12,247 bases of DNA from Flavobacteriia bacterium (GCA_009923965.1 RFSL01000019.1:1-12247); one strand, 5' to 3'; shown: positions 1-8,064, counted from the stretch's first letter. Numbers and translations are program-made. Notes: generated by a model not told the origin, from the letters alone.

Positions 1-2
1 AC

Positions 3-533
3 CGTTTTCTTAAAAATAAATCTGAGAGGTGGTTAGAATTACGAGCAAATTTTGGAAATATATTTTTATATAATAATTCAACCGGTGTAGGGAATAATTA
101 CCGTATGTCAATGAGTGGCGCACGGGGAAATCAAGATTTATTTATGGAGGAGTATAACTTAGGTCGCTATGAAACTTCAGGAATATGGTCGCAGCAACGA
201 ATGAATAATTTTGGTAATTTCTCTAGCACTTCTGATTTTGGAAGCTCTTCTTTTTGGATGGCTTCAACTAATCTGTTTACTCAAATTCCATATATCCCAA
301 AAATTATTGGGGTTTTTGCTGATTTTGGTGCATTTTACGATGGAGCTACTGTTCATTCTATGTATAATGCAGGTATTGGAGTAAGGCTTTCAGGTATTTT
401 AAGTATTTCGTTTCCTTTTGTGCAAAGCTTGAATATGGGTACAGATATATTTACTAACTATCAAAATAAAATCCGATTCACATTAAAATTAAATCCTCTT
501 AATAAGGGAATTTTAAATCAGATATTAAACTAA
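3..533 (+). CDS. C-terminal part of an outer-membrane-like protein, possibly an M1-type metallopeptidase (5' truncated)
   Basis: The frame is open from the first bases of the window, so this is the 3' end of a longer gene; the first ATG codons (105, 111) are internal, not starts. About 176 residues are visible. They alternate polar and hydrophobic/aromatic residues with many Gly, Asn and Ser, as in beta-strands of an outer-membrane barrel (for example the stretch AGIGVRLSGILSISFPFV), and end with NKIRFTLKLNPLNKGI before the stop. From memory, this tail, including LGRYET..GIWSQQ and KIRFTLKLN, resembles the C-terminal region of large Bacteroidota metallopeptidases of the M1/gluzincin type. The catalytic HExxH region would lie outside the window, so this cannot be confirmed. 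It ends 22 bases before sppA on the same strand and may be co-transcribed with it. Coding status is near certain; family assignment is moderate to low. Confidence 0.6.
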   Translation, partial: RFLKNKSERWLELRANFGNIFLYNNSTGVGNNYRMSMSGARGNQDLFMEEYNLGRYETSGIWSQQRMNNFGNFSSTSDFGSSSFWMASTNLFTQIPYIPKIIGVFADFGAFYDGATVHSMYNAGIGVRLSGILSISFPFVQSLNMGTDIFTNYQNKIRFTLKLNPLNKGILNQILN

Positions 534-555
534 CTTTAAACAAATAAAAATTATT

Positions 556-2364
556 ATGACTGAATCAACTGAATCAAAAGTGTCATTTGGCAAAGTTTTT
601 TGGCCAAGTTTAGTAGCAATTATGATTGCAAGCATTGCAGGCCTTGTATTTTTCTTTTTGATTTTAGGAGGGATTATTGGTGCTTTTAGTGATTTCGGAC
701 CTGAACCTTTAGCACTTAAAGAAAAAACAATCTTACACATGCAATTAAAGGGTTCTATTTTAGAAAAAGCTGATGCTGATTTTGATCCTACAACATTTAC
801 AATTTCAAAAAGTATTGGACTACCAGATATTTTATATGGTTTAAATAAAGCGAAAGAAGATAAAAATATTAAAGGGCTCTTTATTGATGTTTCGGATGTA
901 GATTGTGGTATGGCAACAGCACGTGAGATAAGAAATGCACTAAAAGATTTTCAGAAAAGCGGAAAGTTTGTTGTTGCTTATAACTCAGGAGAGTATATTT
1001 CACAAAAAGCATATTACATAAGCTCTGCTGCAAAAGAAGCGTTTGGATTTCCAACTTCTGCTTTTCAATTAACTGGATTGGGTGGTGAAATGATGTATTA
1101 CAAAGGAATGTTGGATAAATTAGATTTAGAAGTGGAAATTATTCGTGGAAAAAATAATGATTTTAAAAGTGCTGTTGAACCATTTTTTAGGACAAGCATG
1201 AGTGATTCAAGTCGTGTGCAAGTTAAGAGATACATCACCTCTATTTGGGAAGATATGTGCAACGACATTGCGCTTGACCGCAAGATAAAAACACAAGATT
1301 TAAATCTTATAGCTGATGAGTTAAAAATTACTCGCGCTGAGGATGCTGTTTCTTTTGGACTTTTAGATGGTGTTAAATACCGAGATGAAATGATGGAATA
1401 TTTAATGAAAAAAGTTTCTGAAAAATCAGAAGATAAACTAGAATTTCAGGATTTTGAGAAATATGCTACAAGCACTTTTTATGATGACCAGGCAATTACA
1501 AAAAATCAATATCCTTCTATTGCAGTCATTTTAGCAGAAGGGGAGGTTTCTACTGACGGAGATGGCTTGAGTTCTATCGAAATCTGTAAACTTTTTAAAA
1601 AGGTAAGAAATGAAAAATCAATTAAAACTGTTGTTTTTCGTATAAATAGTCCTGGAGGAAGCGCTTTGGCAAGTGAAGAAATTTGGCGCGAGGTTGCGTT
1701 AACAAATAAAGTAAAAAAAGTAACCGTTTCTATGGGAGATGTTGCAGCTTCTGGAGGTTATTACATTGCATGTCCAGCTTATAAGATTTTTGCTGAATCA
1801 ACAACAATTACAGGGTCAATTGGAGTCTTTGGAATGATTCCTTATACTGGAAAGATGCTTCAAAACAAATTGGGTATTACATTCGACCAAGTTAGTACAA
1901 ACAAACATTCTGTGCTTTCCACTAATCGCAAATTAAGCCCTGAAGAATTGGCTATTACACAAGCTGAGGTGGATCAGATTTACGATCAATTTTTAAAGCG
2001 TGTTGCAGATGGTCGCAAGATGACAAAAGAGGAAGTAAATGTTATAGCTCGAGGTCGAGTTTGGACAGGGCGAGATGCTTTGCGAATCGGTTTAGTAGAT
2101 CAATTGGGTGGCTTGCCTGATGCTATCGCTTTTGCAACAAATAATGCTAAATTAAAAAATCCTAAAGTTATATATTACCCATTTAAGGAAGATGATTCAT
2201 TTTCACAACTCATTGAATTAATTGAAGAAGAAACGGAAAATGATGTCCGTATAAAATCAAATGCTATGCCTAAAGAATTTATTGAATATTACGAGAAGTT
2301 GAAGAAAATTGAGGGAATGTCTGGAATTCAAATGAGATTGCCCTATGATTTAACAATCAAATAA
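556..2364 (+). CDS. sppA: Signal peptide peptidase SppA, 67K type
   Basis: A 602-residue membrane-anchored serine protease that degrades cleaved signal peptides after secretion, acting on the periplasmic face of the inner membrane. One N-terminal transmembrane segment (about 17-43) is followed by two tandem S49 domains, giving the long 67K architecture (E. coli SppA is about 618 residues). The Ser/Lys dyad is split between the domains as in E. coli: general base K204 in DFKSAVEPF (E. coli K209) and nucleophile S399 in GDVAASGGYY (E. coli S409). The SPGGSALASEEIW motif (365-377) precedes the nucleophile. The ATG at 556 places the membrane anchor correctly and is preceded by A/T-rich sequence (AATAAAAATTATT) without a Shine-Dalgarno. 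It lies 22 bases after the upstream gene, so an operon is plausible, and its stop is 5 bases from that of the convergent E1 gene. It appears complete and active. Confidence 0.96.
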   Translation: MTESTESKVSFGKVFWPSLVAIMIASIAGLVFFFLILGGIIGAFSDFGPEPLALKEKTILHMQLKGSILEKADADFDPTTFTISKSIGLPDILYGLNKAKEDKNIKGLFIDVSDVDCGMATAREIRNALKDFQKSGKFVVAYNSGEYISQKAYYISSAAKEAFGFPTSAFQLTGLGGEMMYYKGMLDKLDLEVEIIRGKNNDFKSAVEPFFRTSMSDSSRVQVKRYITSIWEDMCNDIALDRKIKTQDLNLIADELKITRAEDAVSFGLLDGVKYRDEMMEYLMKKVSEKSEDKLEFQDFEKYATSTFYDDQAITKNQYPSIAVILAEGEVSTDGDGLSSIEICKLFKKVRNEKSIKTVVFRINSPGGSALASEEIWREVALTNKVKKVTVSMGDVAASGGYYIACPAYKIFAESTTITGSIGVFGMIPYTGKMLQNKLGITFDQVSTNKHSVLSTNRKLSPEELAITQAEVDQIYDQFLKRVADGRKMTKEEVNVIARGRVWTGRDALRIGLVDQLGGLPDAIAFATNNAKLKNPKVIYYPFKEDDSFSQLIELIEEETENDVRIKSNAMPKEFIEYYEKLKKIEGMSGIQMRLPYDLTIK

Positions 2365-2399
2365 TCGGATTAAAATAATTTCGGAAATTTAATCGGATT
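2363..2399. terminator. Candidate bidirectional terminator between sppA and the E1 gene
   Basis: AATCGGATT occurs at 2363-2371 and 2391-2399. The 9-mer is almost self-complementary, so the two copies can pair over 9 positions with a single G-G mismatch. Inside, AATTT (2377-2381) pairs with AAATT (2385-2389) around a CGG loop, leaving a 5/1 internal loop. On the plus strand the stem runs into TTTT (2398-2401); on the minus strand it is followed by TTATTTGATTGTT. The structure covers both convergent stop codons. The stem is mostly A-T, so strength is uncertain. Confidence 0.45.
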
Positions 2400-4814
2400 T
2401 TCCTCTGTTAAAATTCCGTATGCTTTCTCAACAATGTCATCGATACTCGGTTTTGAGAAATAATCCCCATCTGATCCGTATGCAGGTCTATGATCTTTAG
2501 CACTTAATGTTTCGGGTGCTGAGTCTAAGAAATTATAAGCTTTTTGTTCAACAAGAATTTTATCTAAGATAAAAGCAGTAGCTCCGCTGCTAACATCTTC
2601 ATCAACAATTAATAAACGATTTGTTTTCTCCAATGATTTAGCAATAACATGATGAATATCAAAGGGTAAAAGTGTCTGCACATCTATTAATTCGACAGAA
2701 ATACCCATTTCTTCTAACGTTTTTCCTGCAACTTCACATAAATTGAAGGTAGAGCCATAAGAAACGATAGTTAAATCTGTGCCGTTTTGTGTAATTTCAG
2801 GAATTCCTAAGGGTTCTCTGAACTCTCCAATATTAATCGGTAAGCGCTCTTTCGTTCTGTAACCATTCAAAGGTTCTATAACCAGCGCGGGTTCATCTGC
2901 TTGCATCAAAGTATTGTAAAATCCTGCAGCTTTTGTCATATTTCGAGGCACACAAATATGAATTCCACGCAATGAATTAACAATCATTCCCATAGGAGAA
3001 CCGCTGTGCCAAATTCCTTCCAAACGATGTCCTCGTGTACTAATTATTAAAGGTGCTTTTTGACCTCCTTTTGTGCGATATTGAAGTGTTGCAAGATCGT
3101 CTGATAAAATTTGAATTGCATACAAAAGATAATCCAAGTATTGAATTTCTGCAATTGGGCGCAAACCTCGCATCGCTAAACCAATTCCTTGACCGATAAT
3201 CGTACATTCACGAATGCCTGTGTCAAAAACCCTCAAATCACCAAATTGATCTTGAAGTCCTTCCAAGGTTTGATTAACGCCACCAATTTTTCCAGCATCT
3301 TCACCAAAAACTAATAATTCAGGAAACTTTTCTAATAATTTTCTGTAATTGTCTCGAAGAATAATTCTGCCGTCTTCCATGGCAATTTCTTGATCGTAAT
3401 CAGGAGGAATAGCTTCGATTTTTAATGCTGATTTAGCTGATTCCGAATGAAGATTGGAGCTATAACGATCAAAATTCTCTTTAATATTTCCGCTAATCCA
3501 CTCTGATAATCTTATTTTTGAAGGAGAATTCTCCGCTCTTACCATGCGTAATACTTTTCTAGATAAGCTTACAATATCTTTGCGAATTGGTTCAATTGTT
3601 TTTTCAAGTCCTTCAATTTCTTTGTTAATAAATACGCCATTTGGACTTTCATCTGCCAAAGATTTCAAGATAGCAATTAGCGCTGAATAATCTATTTTAA
3701 TAGAGTCATTAAAAGATTTCCATGCGCTAGTTTTTGCAAGTCGCACCTTTTCCTTTGCTTCACTCTGGATTTTTTCTAAATCTTCTAAACTTGCGAGGGC
3801 TAAGCCATTTACATTAAAAGCTAATATCCATTCTTTAAATTTTTGAATACAGTCGAAATCTGTTTCCCATTTTAAGCGTTCTTCAGATTTATAACGTTCG
3901 TGTGAACCTGAAGTTGAATGACCTTGCGGTTGATTAACCTCCATTACATGAACTAAAACTGGAACATGTTCTGTACGGGCTAAGTGAACAGCTTTTTCAT
4001 ATGTTTCACAAAGATCTGCATAATCCCAACCTTTTGTAACGAAAATTTCGTAGCCAGATTTTTCTTTTGTACGCTGCATTCCTGCTAAAGCTTCTGAAAT
4101 ACTTCCTTTTGTGGTTTGAAATTCTCTAGGCACGGAAATTCCAAATCCGTCGTCCCAAATAGACATAACCATTGGAACTTGAAGAACGCCTGCTGCGTTA
4201 ATTGTTTCCCAAAAAGGCCCTTCAGAGGTAGAAGCATCGCCTATTGTTCCAAATGCTACTTCATTTCCTTCGTTACTAAAATTTTTAAATTCCGATAAAT
4301 TCCGTAATTGAGAATTGTTACGATACATTTTTGATGCCAATGCTAAACCAAGTAATCGGGGCATTTGTCCTGCTGTTGGCGAAATATCTGCAGCACTATT
4401 TTTTTTTGACATTAAATTTTGCCACTCACCATTTTCATCGAGATTCCGTGTAGAAAAATGACCGCCCATTTGCCGCCCAGCTGATTGAGGTTCGAATTCT
4501 AAATCAGTATGTGCATATAAACTTGCAAAATATTGTTCAATTGTTAATTCCTCAATTGCCATCATGATTGTTTGATCACGGTAATATCCAGAACGAAAAT
4601 CGCCATTTTGGAATTGTTTTGCTAAGGCAATTTGAGCCAATTCTTTACCATCTCCAAAAATTCCAAATTTTGCTTTTCCCGTAAGAACTTCTTTTCTTCC
4701 TAAGAGGGATGTTTCACGAGATTCACAAGCCAAGCGATAATCAGCTAAGATTTGATCCTTAAATGTATTAAAGTCAATTGCTATATTTTCACTAATTGTT
4801 GTGCTTTCAGTCAT
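2370..4814 (-). CDS. Fused 2-oxoacid dehydrogenase E1, alpha and beta subunits in one chain (branched-chain type)
   Basis: An 814-residue thiamine-diphosphate enzyme joining the E1 alpha and E1 beta subunits, which are separate in most bacteria. E1 decarboxylates a 2-oxo acid and transfers the acyl group to lipoyl-E2; fused forms in Bacteroidota are usually annotated as 2-oxoisovalerate (branched-chain) dehydrogenase, but substrate cannot be read from sequence. The alpha part is about 1-360, with a thiamine motif from GDASTSEG (192-199) to WDDGFGIS (220-227) and the loop GHSTSGSHERYKS (298-310). A helical linker of about 100 residues follows, then the beta part from about 475, with GEDAGKIGG (504-512; E505 is the expected catalytic Glu) and HSGSPMG (603-609). 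The usual Gly and Asn of the thiamine motif are Ala194 and Asp222. The ATG at 4814 lies 17 bases after a promoter box. No E2 or E3 gene is in the window. Confidence 0.92.
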   Translation of the reverse strand: MTESTTISENIAIDFNTFKDQILADYRLACESRETSLLGRKEVLTGKAKFGIFGDGKELAQIALAKQFQNGDFRSGYYRDQTIMMAIEELTIEQYFASLYAHTDLEFEPQSAGRQMGGHFSTRNLDENGEWQNLMSKKNSAADISPTAGQMPRLLGLALASKMYRNNSQLRNLSEFKNFSNEGNEVAFGTIGDASTSEGPFWETINAAGVLQVPMVMSIWDDGFGISVPREFQTTKGSISEALAGMQRTKEKSGYEIFVTKGWDYADLCETYEKAVHLARTEHVPVLVHVMEVNQPQGHSTSGSHERYKSEERLKWETDFDCIQKFKEWILAFNVNGLALASLEDLEKIQSEAKEKVRLAKTSAWKSFNDSIKIDYSALIAILKSLADESPNGVFINKEIEGLEKTIEPIRKDIVSLSRKVLRMVRAENSPSKIRLSEWISGNIKENFDRYSSNLHSESAKSALKIEAIPPDYDQEIAMEDGRIILRDNYRKLLEKFPELLVFGEDAGKIGGVNQTLEGLQDQFGDLRVFDTGIRECTIIGQGIGLAMRGLRPIAEIQYLDYLLYAIQILSDDLATLQYRTKGGQKAPLIISTRGHRLEGIWHSGSPMGMIVNSLRGIHICVPRNMTKAAGFYNTLMQADEPALVIEPLNGYRTKERLPINIGEFREPLGIPEITQNGTDLTIVSYGSTFNLCEVAGKTLEEMGISVELIDVQTLLPFDIHHVIAKSLEKTNRLLIVDEDVSSGATAFILDKILVEQKAYNFLDSAPETLSAKDHRPAYGSDGDYFSKPSIDDIVEKAYGILTEENPIKFPKLF

Positions 4815-4831
4815 ATTTTTGAAATCAGTGA

Positions 4832-4839
4832 CAAATATA
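4832..4839 (-). promoter_or_regulatory. Bacteroidota-type -7 promoter box for the E1 gene
   Basis: Read on the minus strand this is TATATTTG, an exact match to the Bacteroidota sigma-ABfr -7 consensus TAnnTTTG. It ends 17 bases before the E1 start codon, implying a leader of only about 10 bases. I see no clear TTTG-like -33 element at the expected distance upstream, so the call rests on the -7 box and its position in the 78-base divergent gap. Confidence 0.55.
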
Positions 4840-4892
4840 CGGAAAAGTCGTTTGTAAGGGAAAATTTACGAATTTTGAATAAATTATTTTAA

Positions 4893-5594
4893 ATGGTAAA
4901 GATTGAATTGTGCGCAGCCACCCAAGAGGCAGTTTTATTAGCAAAAGAAAAGGGATTAGACCGAATAGAACTTTGTCAAAATCTTGAACAAGGAGGACTT
5001 ACACCATCATTTGGTATGATTGAATATGCTATGGATTTAGGGCTAGAAACGCATGTGTTAATTCGCCCAAGAGCCGGAGGATTTTGTTATTCTAAAGAAG
5101 AACTAAAAGTTATTTTTAAGGATATTATCTCCTGTAAGAAACTTGGCGTTCATGGAGTTGTAGTTGGCGTTCTAAAAAATAATTTTGAAATCGATGAAGA
5201 TGTTTTAAAGCAAATAAATGCAATTAGTGGCGATTTGGTTTTAACATTTCATCGTGCTTTTGATGAAACAATAGACTGGAAAAAATCAATGGATATATTG
5301 ATTAAACACCACTTTAAAAGAATTCTGACATCTGGTTTTAGTTCCAATGTAGACAATGGATTTACAGTTCTAAAAGAAATGATAGCTTATTCAAATAATC
5401 GAATTGAAATTATGCCGGGTGGAGGTGTAAGTCCTTCAAATGCACAAAAAATAATTCGTGAATTAAAACCAAAAGGAATTCATTTTTCAGCAACCACAAA
5501 TGCACTTTTGGATGAAGATTCTGCTTTTTCAGAAAAAGTCTTGAAGGTTGATCCAAAAAAAGTAAATCGAATTGTATCAATTATCAGAGAGTAA
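4893..5594 (+). CDS. cutC: CutC family protein (copper homeostasis family, TIM barrel)
   Basis: 233 residues, the usual length for this cytosolic TIM-barrel family (PF03932). Family motifs run in order along the whole chain: RIELCQNLEQGGLTPS (24-39), RPRAGGF (58-64), TFHRAFD (118-124), ILTSG (144-148), MPGGG (174-178) and HFSA (197-200). The family is named for a reported role in copper tolerance in E. coli, but that role has been disputed and no reaction is firmly assigned, so the name should not be read as proof of copper handling. No copper gene (CopA, CusA, CopZ type) is nearby, which gives no support either way. The ATG at 4893 follows A/T-rich sequence (AAATTATTTTAA). It is transcribed divergently from the E1 gene. 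A weak promoter-like pair, TTTG (4851-4854) and GAATTTTG (4870-4877), lies upstream but deviates from consensus in sequence and spacing. Confidence 0.93.
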   Translation: MVKIELCAATQEAVLLAKEKGLDRIELCQNLEQGGLTPSFGMIEYAMDLGLETHVLIRPRAGGFCYSKEELKVIFKDIISCKKLGVHGVVVGVLKNNFEIDEDVLKQINAISGDLVLTFHRAFDETIDWKKSMDILIKHHFKRILTSGFSSNVDNGFTVLKEMIAYSNNRIEIMPGGGVSPSNAQKIIRELKPKGIHFSATTNALLDEDSAFSEKVLKVDPKKVNRIVSIIRE

Positions 5595-5632
5595 GCCTTT
5601 ATACAAAATGAACTATTCAATGTTCTATTTAG

Positions 5633-5640
5633 TATCTTTG
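5633..5640 (+). promoter_or_regulatory. Bacteroidota-type -7 promoter box for ychF
   Basis: TATCTTTG matches TAnnTTTG exactly and is followed by CA. It lies in the 63-base gap between cutC and ychF and ends 17 bases before the ychF ATG, the same distance as for the E1 gene. No convincing -33 element is visible. It suggests that ychF, and possibly fahA and rel downstream, have a promoter separate from cutC. Confidence 0.55.
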
Positions 5641-5657
5641 CATCTAAATTAAAATAA

Positions 5658-6755
5658 ATGGCTTTAAAATGTGGAATTGTAGGATTACCGAATGTTGGAA
5701 AATCTACACTTTTTAATTGTTTGTCAAACGCAAAAGCACAAGCTGCAAACTTTCCTTTTTGTACTATTGAACCAAATATCGGTACTATTTCTATTCCCGA
5801 CGAACGTTTGGAAAAATTAGAAGTCTTGGTTAAGCCTGAGCGAGTTGTTCCCACTACCATGGAAATTGTTGATATCGCAGGACTTGTGAAAGGTGCTTCA
5901 AAAGGTGAAGGGCTTGGTAATCAATTTTTAGCAAATATAAGGGAAACAGATGCAATTTTACATGTATTGCGTTGTTTTGACGATGATAATGTTATTCACG
6001 TTGATGGAAATGTAAATCCTATTCGCGATAAAGAAATTATTGATATTGAATTACAACTTAAGGATTTAGATACAATTGAAAAAAAAATAAGTAGCTTATC
6101 GCGAATTATCAAATCTGGAGACAAAGATTCAGTGAAAGAAAATGAATTAGCACTAAAAATAAAAGAAGGTCTTGAAAAAGGTATTTCAACGCGAGCTTTA
6201 GATTTTACACAAGAAGAACGCGACATTGTTCACCGTTTTAATTTGATAACTTCAAAACCTGTTTTATATGTTTGTAATGTTGATGAAGCATCCGTAAAAA
6301 CAGGAAATCATCATGTTGAAAGTGTTATAAAATCAGTGGCGAATGAAAAAGCACAAGTGTTAATGATTGGTGCTAAAATCGAAGCAGATATTACCGAGTT
6401 GGAAACCTACGATGAACGTCAACTATTTTTAGACGAATTGGGATTAGAGGAACCAGGAGTAAATCGCTTGATTCGATCTGCTTATTCCTTATTGAATTTA
6501 CAAACCTATTTTACTGCTGGAGTTAAGGAAGTTCGTGCATGGACAATCCGAAAAGGAATGACAGCACCACAAGCAGCAAGTGTAATTCATACAGATTTTG
6601 AAAAAGGCTTCATCCGCGCTGAGGTAATGAAATATACAGATTTTATTTCTTTTGGCTCTGAATTGGCATTGAAGGAAGCAGGGAAATTTAAAGTAGAAGG
6701 AAAAGAATACATTGTTGAAGATGGCGATTTAATGCATTTTAGATTCAATGTCTAA
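5658..6755 (+). CDS. ychF: YchF/OLA1 family ribosome-binding ATPase
   Basis: 365 residues, matching the typical 363-residue YchF. This Obg-related P-loop protein binds ribosomes and hydrolyses ATP in preference to GTP; in E. coli it is linked to oxidative-stress control and translation. The Walker A/G1 motif is GLPNVGKST (9-17), the G3 motif DIAGLVKGASKGEGLGNQF (72-90), and the base-specificity motif NVDE (207-210) has Glu where GTPases have the Asp of NKxD, consistent with ATP use. The hydrophobic residue in place of the catalytic Gln (AGL) is typical of the HAS-type NTPases. A coiled helical insert lies at about 130-200, and the C-terminal TGS domain (about 280-363) ends in DGDLMHFRFNV, the family's conserved finish. 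The ATG at 5658 is preceded by AATTAAAATAA. fahA follows after 35 bases on the same strand. Confidence 0.97.
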   Translation: MALKCGIVGLPNVGKSTLFNCLSNAKAQAANFPFCTIEPNIGTISIPDERLEKLEVLVKPERVVPTTMEIVDIAGLVKGASKGEGLGNQFLANIRETDAILHVLRCFDDDNVIHVDGNVNPIRDKEIIDIELQLKDLDTIEKKISSLSRIIKSGDKDSVKENELALKIKEGLEKGISTRALDFTQEERDIVHRFNLITSKPVLYVCNVDEASVKTGNHHVESVIKSVANEKAQVLMIGAKIEADITELETYDERQLFLDELGLEEPGVNRLIRSAYSLLNLQTYFTAGVKEVRAWTIRKGMTAPQAASVIHTDFEKGFIRAEVMKYTDFISFGSELALKEAGKFKVEGKEYIVEDGDLMHFRFNV

Positions 6756-6790
6756 TTTTATTTTCAATTAAGTAGTATAATTTTAAGGAT

Positions 6791-8062
6791 ATGATAACAG
6801 CAAATAATCCAAATTTAAAATCGTGGGTAAGCGTTCCTGAAAATTCTGATTTTCCCATTCAAAATTTACCTTTTGGAATTATAAACAGCGCTATTCTTTC
6901 AAAAAGAGTTGCTGTGAGAATTGGAGATTATGCTCTCGATTTAAAAGTGTTATCTGAACTGGGATATTTGAAAGATACAGGTTTTGATAGCAGTGATTTT
7001 GATTCACCTTTTTTAAATCCGATGATGAAAAAAGGAAAACTTGCAGTTCGAGGATTGCGTAATCGGATTTCTGAATTATTGCTTCATTCCTCAACTTCTC
7101 TTCAAAATAATCCTTCTCAAATTGAACAAGTACTTCATTTAATTTCAGATGTAGAAGTGTCTATGCCTGTCGAAATTGGAGATTACACAGATTTTTATTC
7201 AAGTAAAGAACATGCCACAAATGTTGGAATGATGTTCAGGGATCCTGCAAATGCGCTCTTGCCAAATTGGTTGTGGATTCCAGTTGCTTATCATGGGCGA
7301 GCATCTTCGATTGTGCTTTCTGGTCAAGATATTCACAGACCAAAGGGCCAAATAAAACCAAGTGCTGATGAAGACCCAATTTTTACTCCTTCTCGACAAG
7401 TTGATTTTGAGTTAGAAATGGCTTTTATTACTTTCGATGGAAAACCACTTGGAGATTCAATTTCAACAGAAGAAGCAGATTCCTATATTTTTGGACTCTG
7501 TCTTTTTAATGATTGGTCGGCGCGCGATATTCAAGCTTGGGAATATGTTCCTTTAGGTCCATTTCTAGGAAAAAATTTCGCATCTTCTATTTCTGCTTGG
7601 ATTGTAACTTTAGATGCCCTCGAACCTTTTGCGGTGGAATCGCCTGAACAAAATCCTAAGGTTTTGCCTTATTTGGAATTCGATGGGAAAAAAGCATATG
7701 ATATTCAACTTCAAGTTGGAATTCTTACAAATAACAAAGATGAAACAGTAGTTTGCAATTCTAATTTCAAATACATGTATTGGAATATGGCGCAGCAATT
7801 GGCGCATCACACTTCTAACGGTTGTAATATTCGTTGTGGTGATTTATTGGGATCCGGAACAATATCAGGGAAAAGTGAAGACTCTTTCGGTTCAATGCTT
7901 GAATTAACTTGGCGAGGATCAAAACCCCTCAAAATAAAAGATGGCTCTGAACGCAAATTTATAAATGATGGTGACAGCGTTATAATGCGAGGTTATACCG
8001 AAAGAAATGGAGTGCGAATTGGCTTTGGCGAATTGAAATCTAAATTATTACCCGCAAAATAA
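6791..8062 (+). CDS. fahA: Fumarylacetoacetase
   Basis: 423 residues, close to eukaryotic and bacterial FAH (about 420). It hydrolyses 4-fumarylacetoacetate to fumarate and acetoacetate, the last step of tyrosine/homogentisate breakdown. The active site known from mouse FAH is all present: D134, Y136 and H141 in TDFYSSKEH (mouse D126, Y128, H133), E207 and E209 in DFELEMAF (E199, E201), D241 in NDWSARDIQ (D233) and K261 in GPFLGKNF (K253). The small N-terminal FAH domain occupies about the first 120 residues. The ATG at 6791 has AAGGA only one base upstream, too close for a normal Shine-Dalgarno. The other pathway genes (homogentisate dioxygenase, 4-hydroxyphenylpyruvate dioxygenase) are not beside it. 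Its TAA overlaps the rel ATG by one base, so the two are probably one transcript. Identity is firm. Confidence 0.97.
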   Translation: MITANNPNLKSWVSVPENSDFPIQNLPFGIINSAILSKRVAVRIGDYALDLKVLSELGYLKDTGFDSSDFDSPFLNPMMKKGKLAVRGLRNRISELLLHSSTSLQNNPSQIEQVLHLISDVEVSMPVEIGDYTDFYSSKEHATNVGMMFRDPANALLPNWLWIPVAYHGRASSIVLSGQDIHRPKGQIKPSADEDPIFTPSRQVDFELEMAFITFDGKPLGDSISTEEADSYIFGLCLFNDWSARDIQAWEYVPLGPFLGKNFASSISAWIVTLDALEPFAVESPEQNPKVLPYLEFDGKKAYDIQLQVGILTNNKDETVVCNSNFKYMYWNMAQQLAHHTSNGCNIRCGDLLGSGTISGKSEDSFGSMLELTWRGSKPLKIKDGSERKFINDGDSVIMRGYTERNGVRIGFGELKSKLLPAK

Positions 8063-8064
8063 TG
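8060..8064 (+). promoter_or_regulatory. TAATG stop/start overlap coupling fahA and rel
   Basis: The last base of the fahA TAA (8060-8062) is the first base of the rel ATG (8062-8064). No Shine-Dalgarno sequence precedes the rel start, so ribosomes ending fahA may restart here. The overlap is seen directly; coupling is inferred. Confidence 0.7.

Noticed and set aside
525..740. 71-residue minus-strand frame over the sppA start
   Set aside because: It is the antisense of the SppA start and membrane-anchor region, with no motif and no promoter box.
556..4814. SppA and the E1 fusion both begin MTEST, suggesting a shared N-terminus or duplicated start
   Set aside because: Codons differ at the serine (TCA against AGC), and similarity stops after five residues; chance is sufficient.
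4851..4877. Possible cutC promoter, TTTG then GAATTTTG
   Set aside because: The -7 box misses the leading T and the spacing is 15 rather than about 17-19 bases; noted only as weak in the cutC entry.
5480..5860. 126-residue open frame on the minus strand across the cutC-ychF gap
   Set aside because: It is antisense to both well-supported genes and covers the ychF promoter box; its translation is Ser/Phe/Lys-rich with no recognisable motif.
6753..6760. Promoter-like TAATTTTA in the ychF-fahA gap
   Set aside because: It lacks the final G of TAnnTTTG and such strings are common in A/T-rich gaps; fahA may simply be co-transcribed with ychF.
6785..6789. AAGGA as a Shine-Dalgarno for fahA
   Set aside because: It is one base from the ATG, too close for normal pairing, and other genes here show no such motif.
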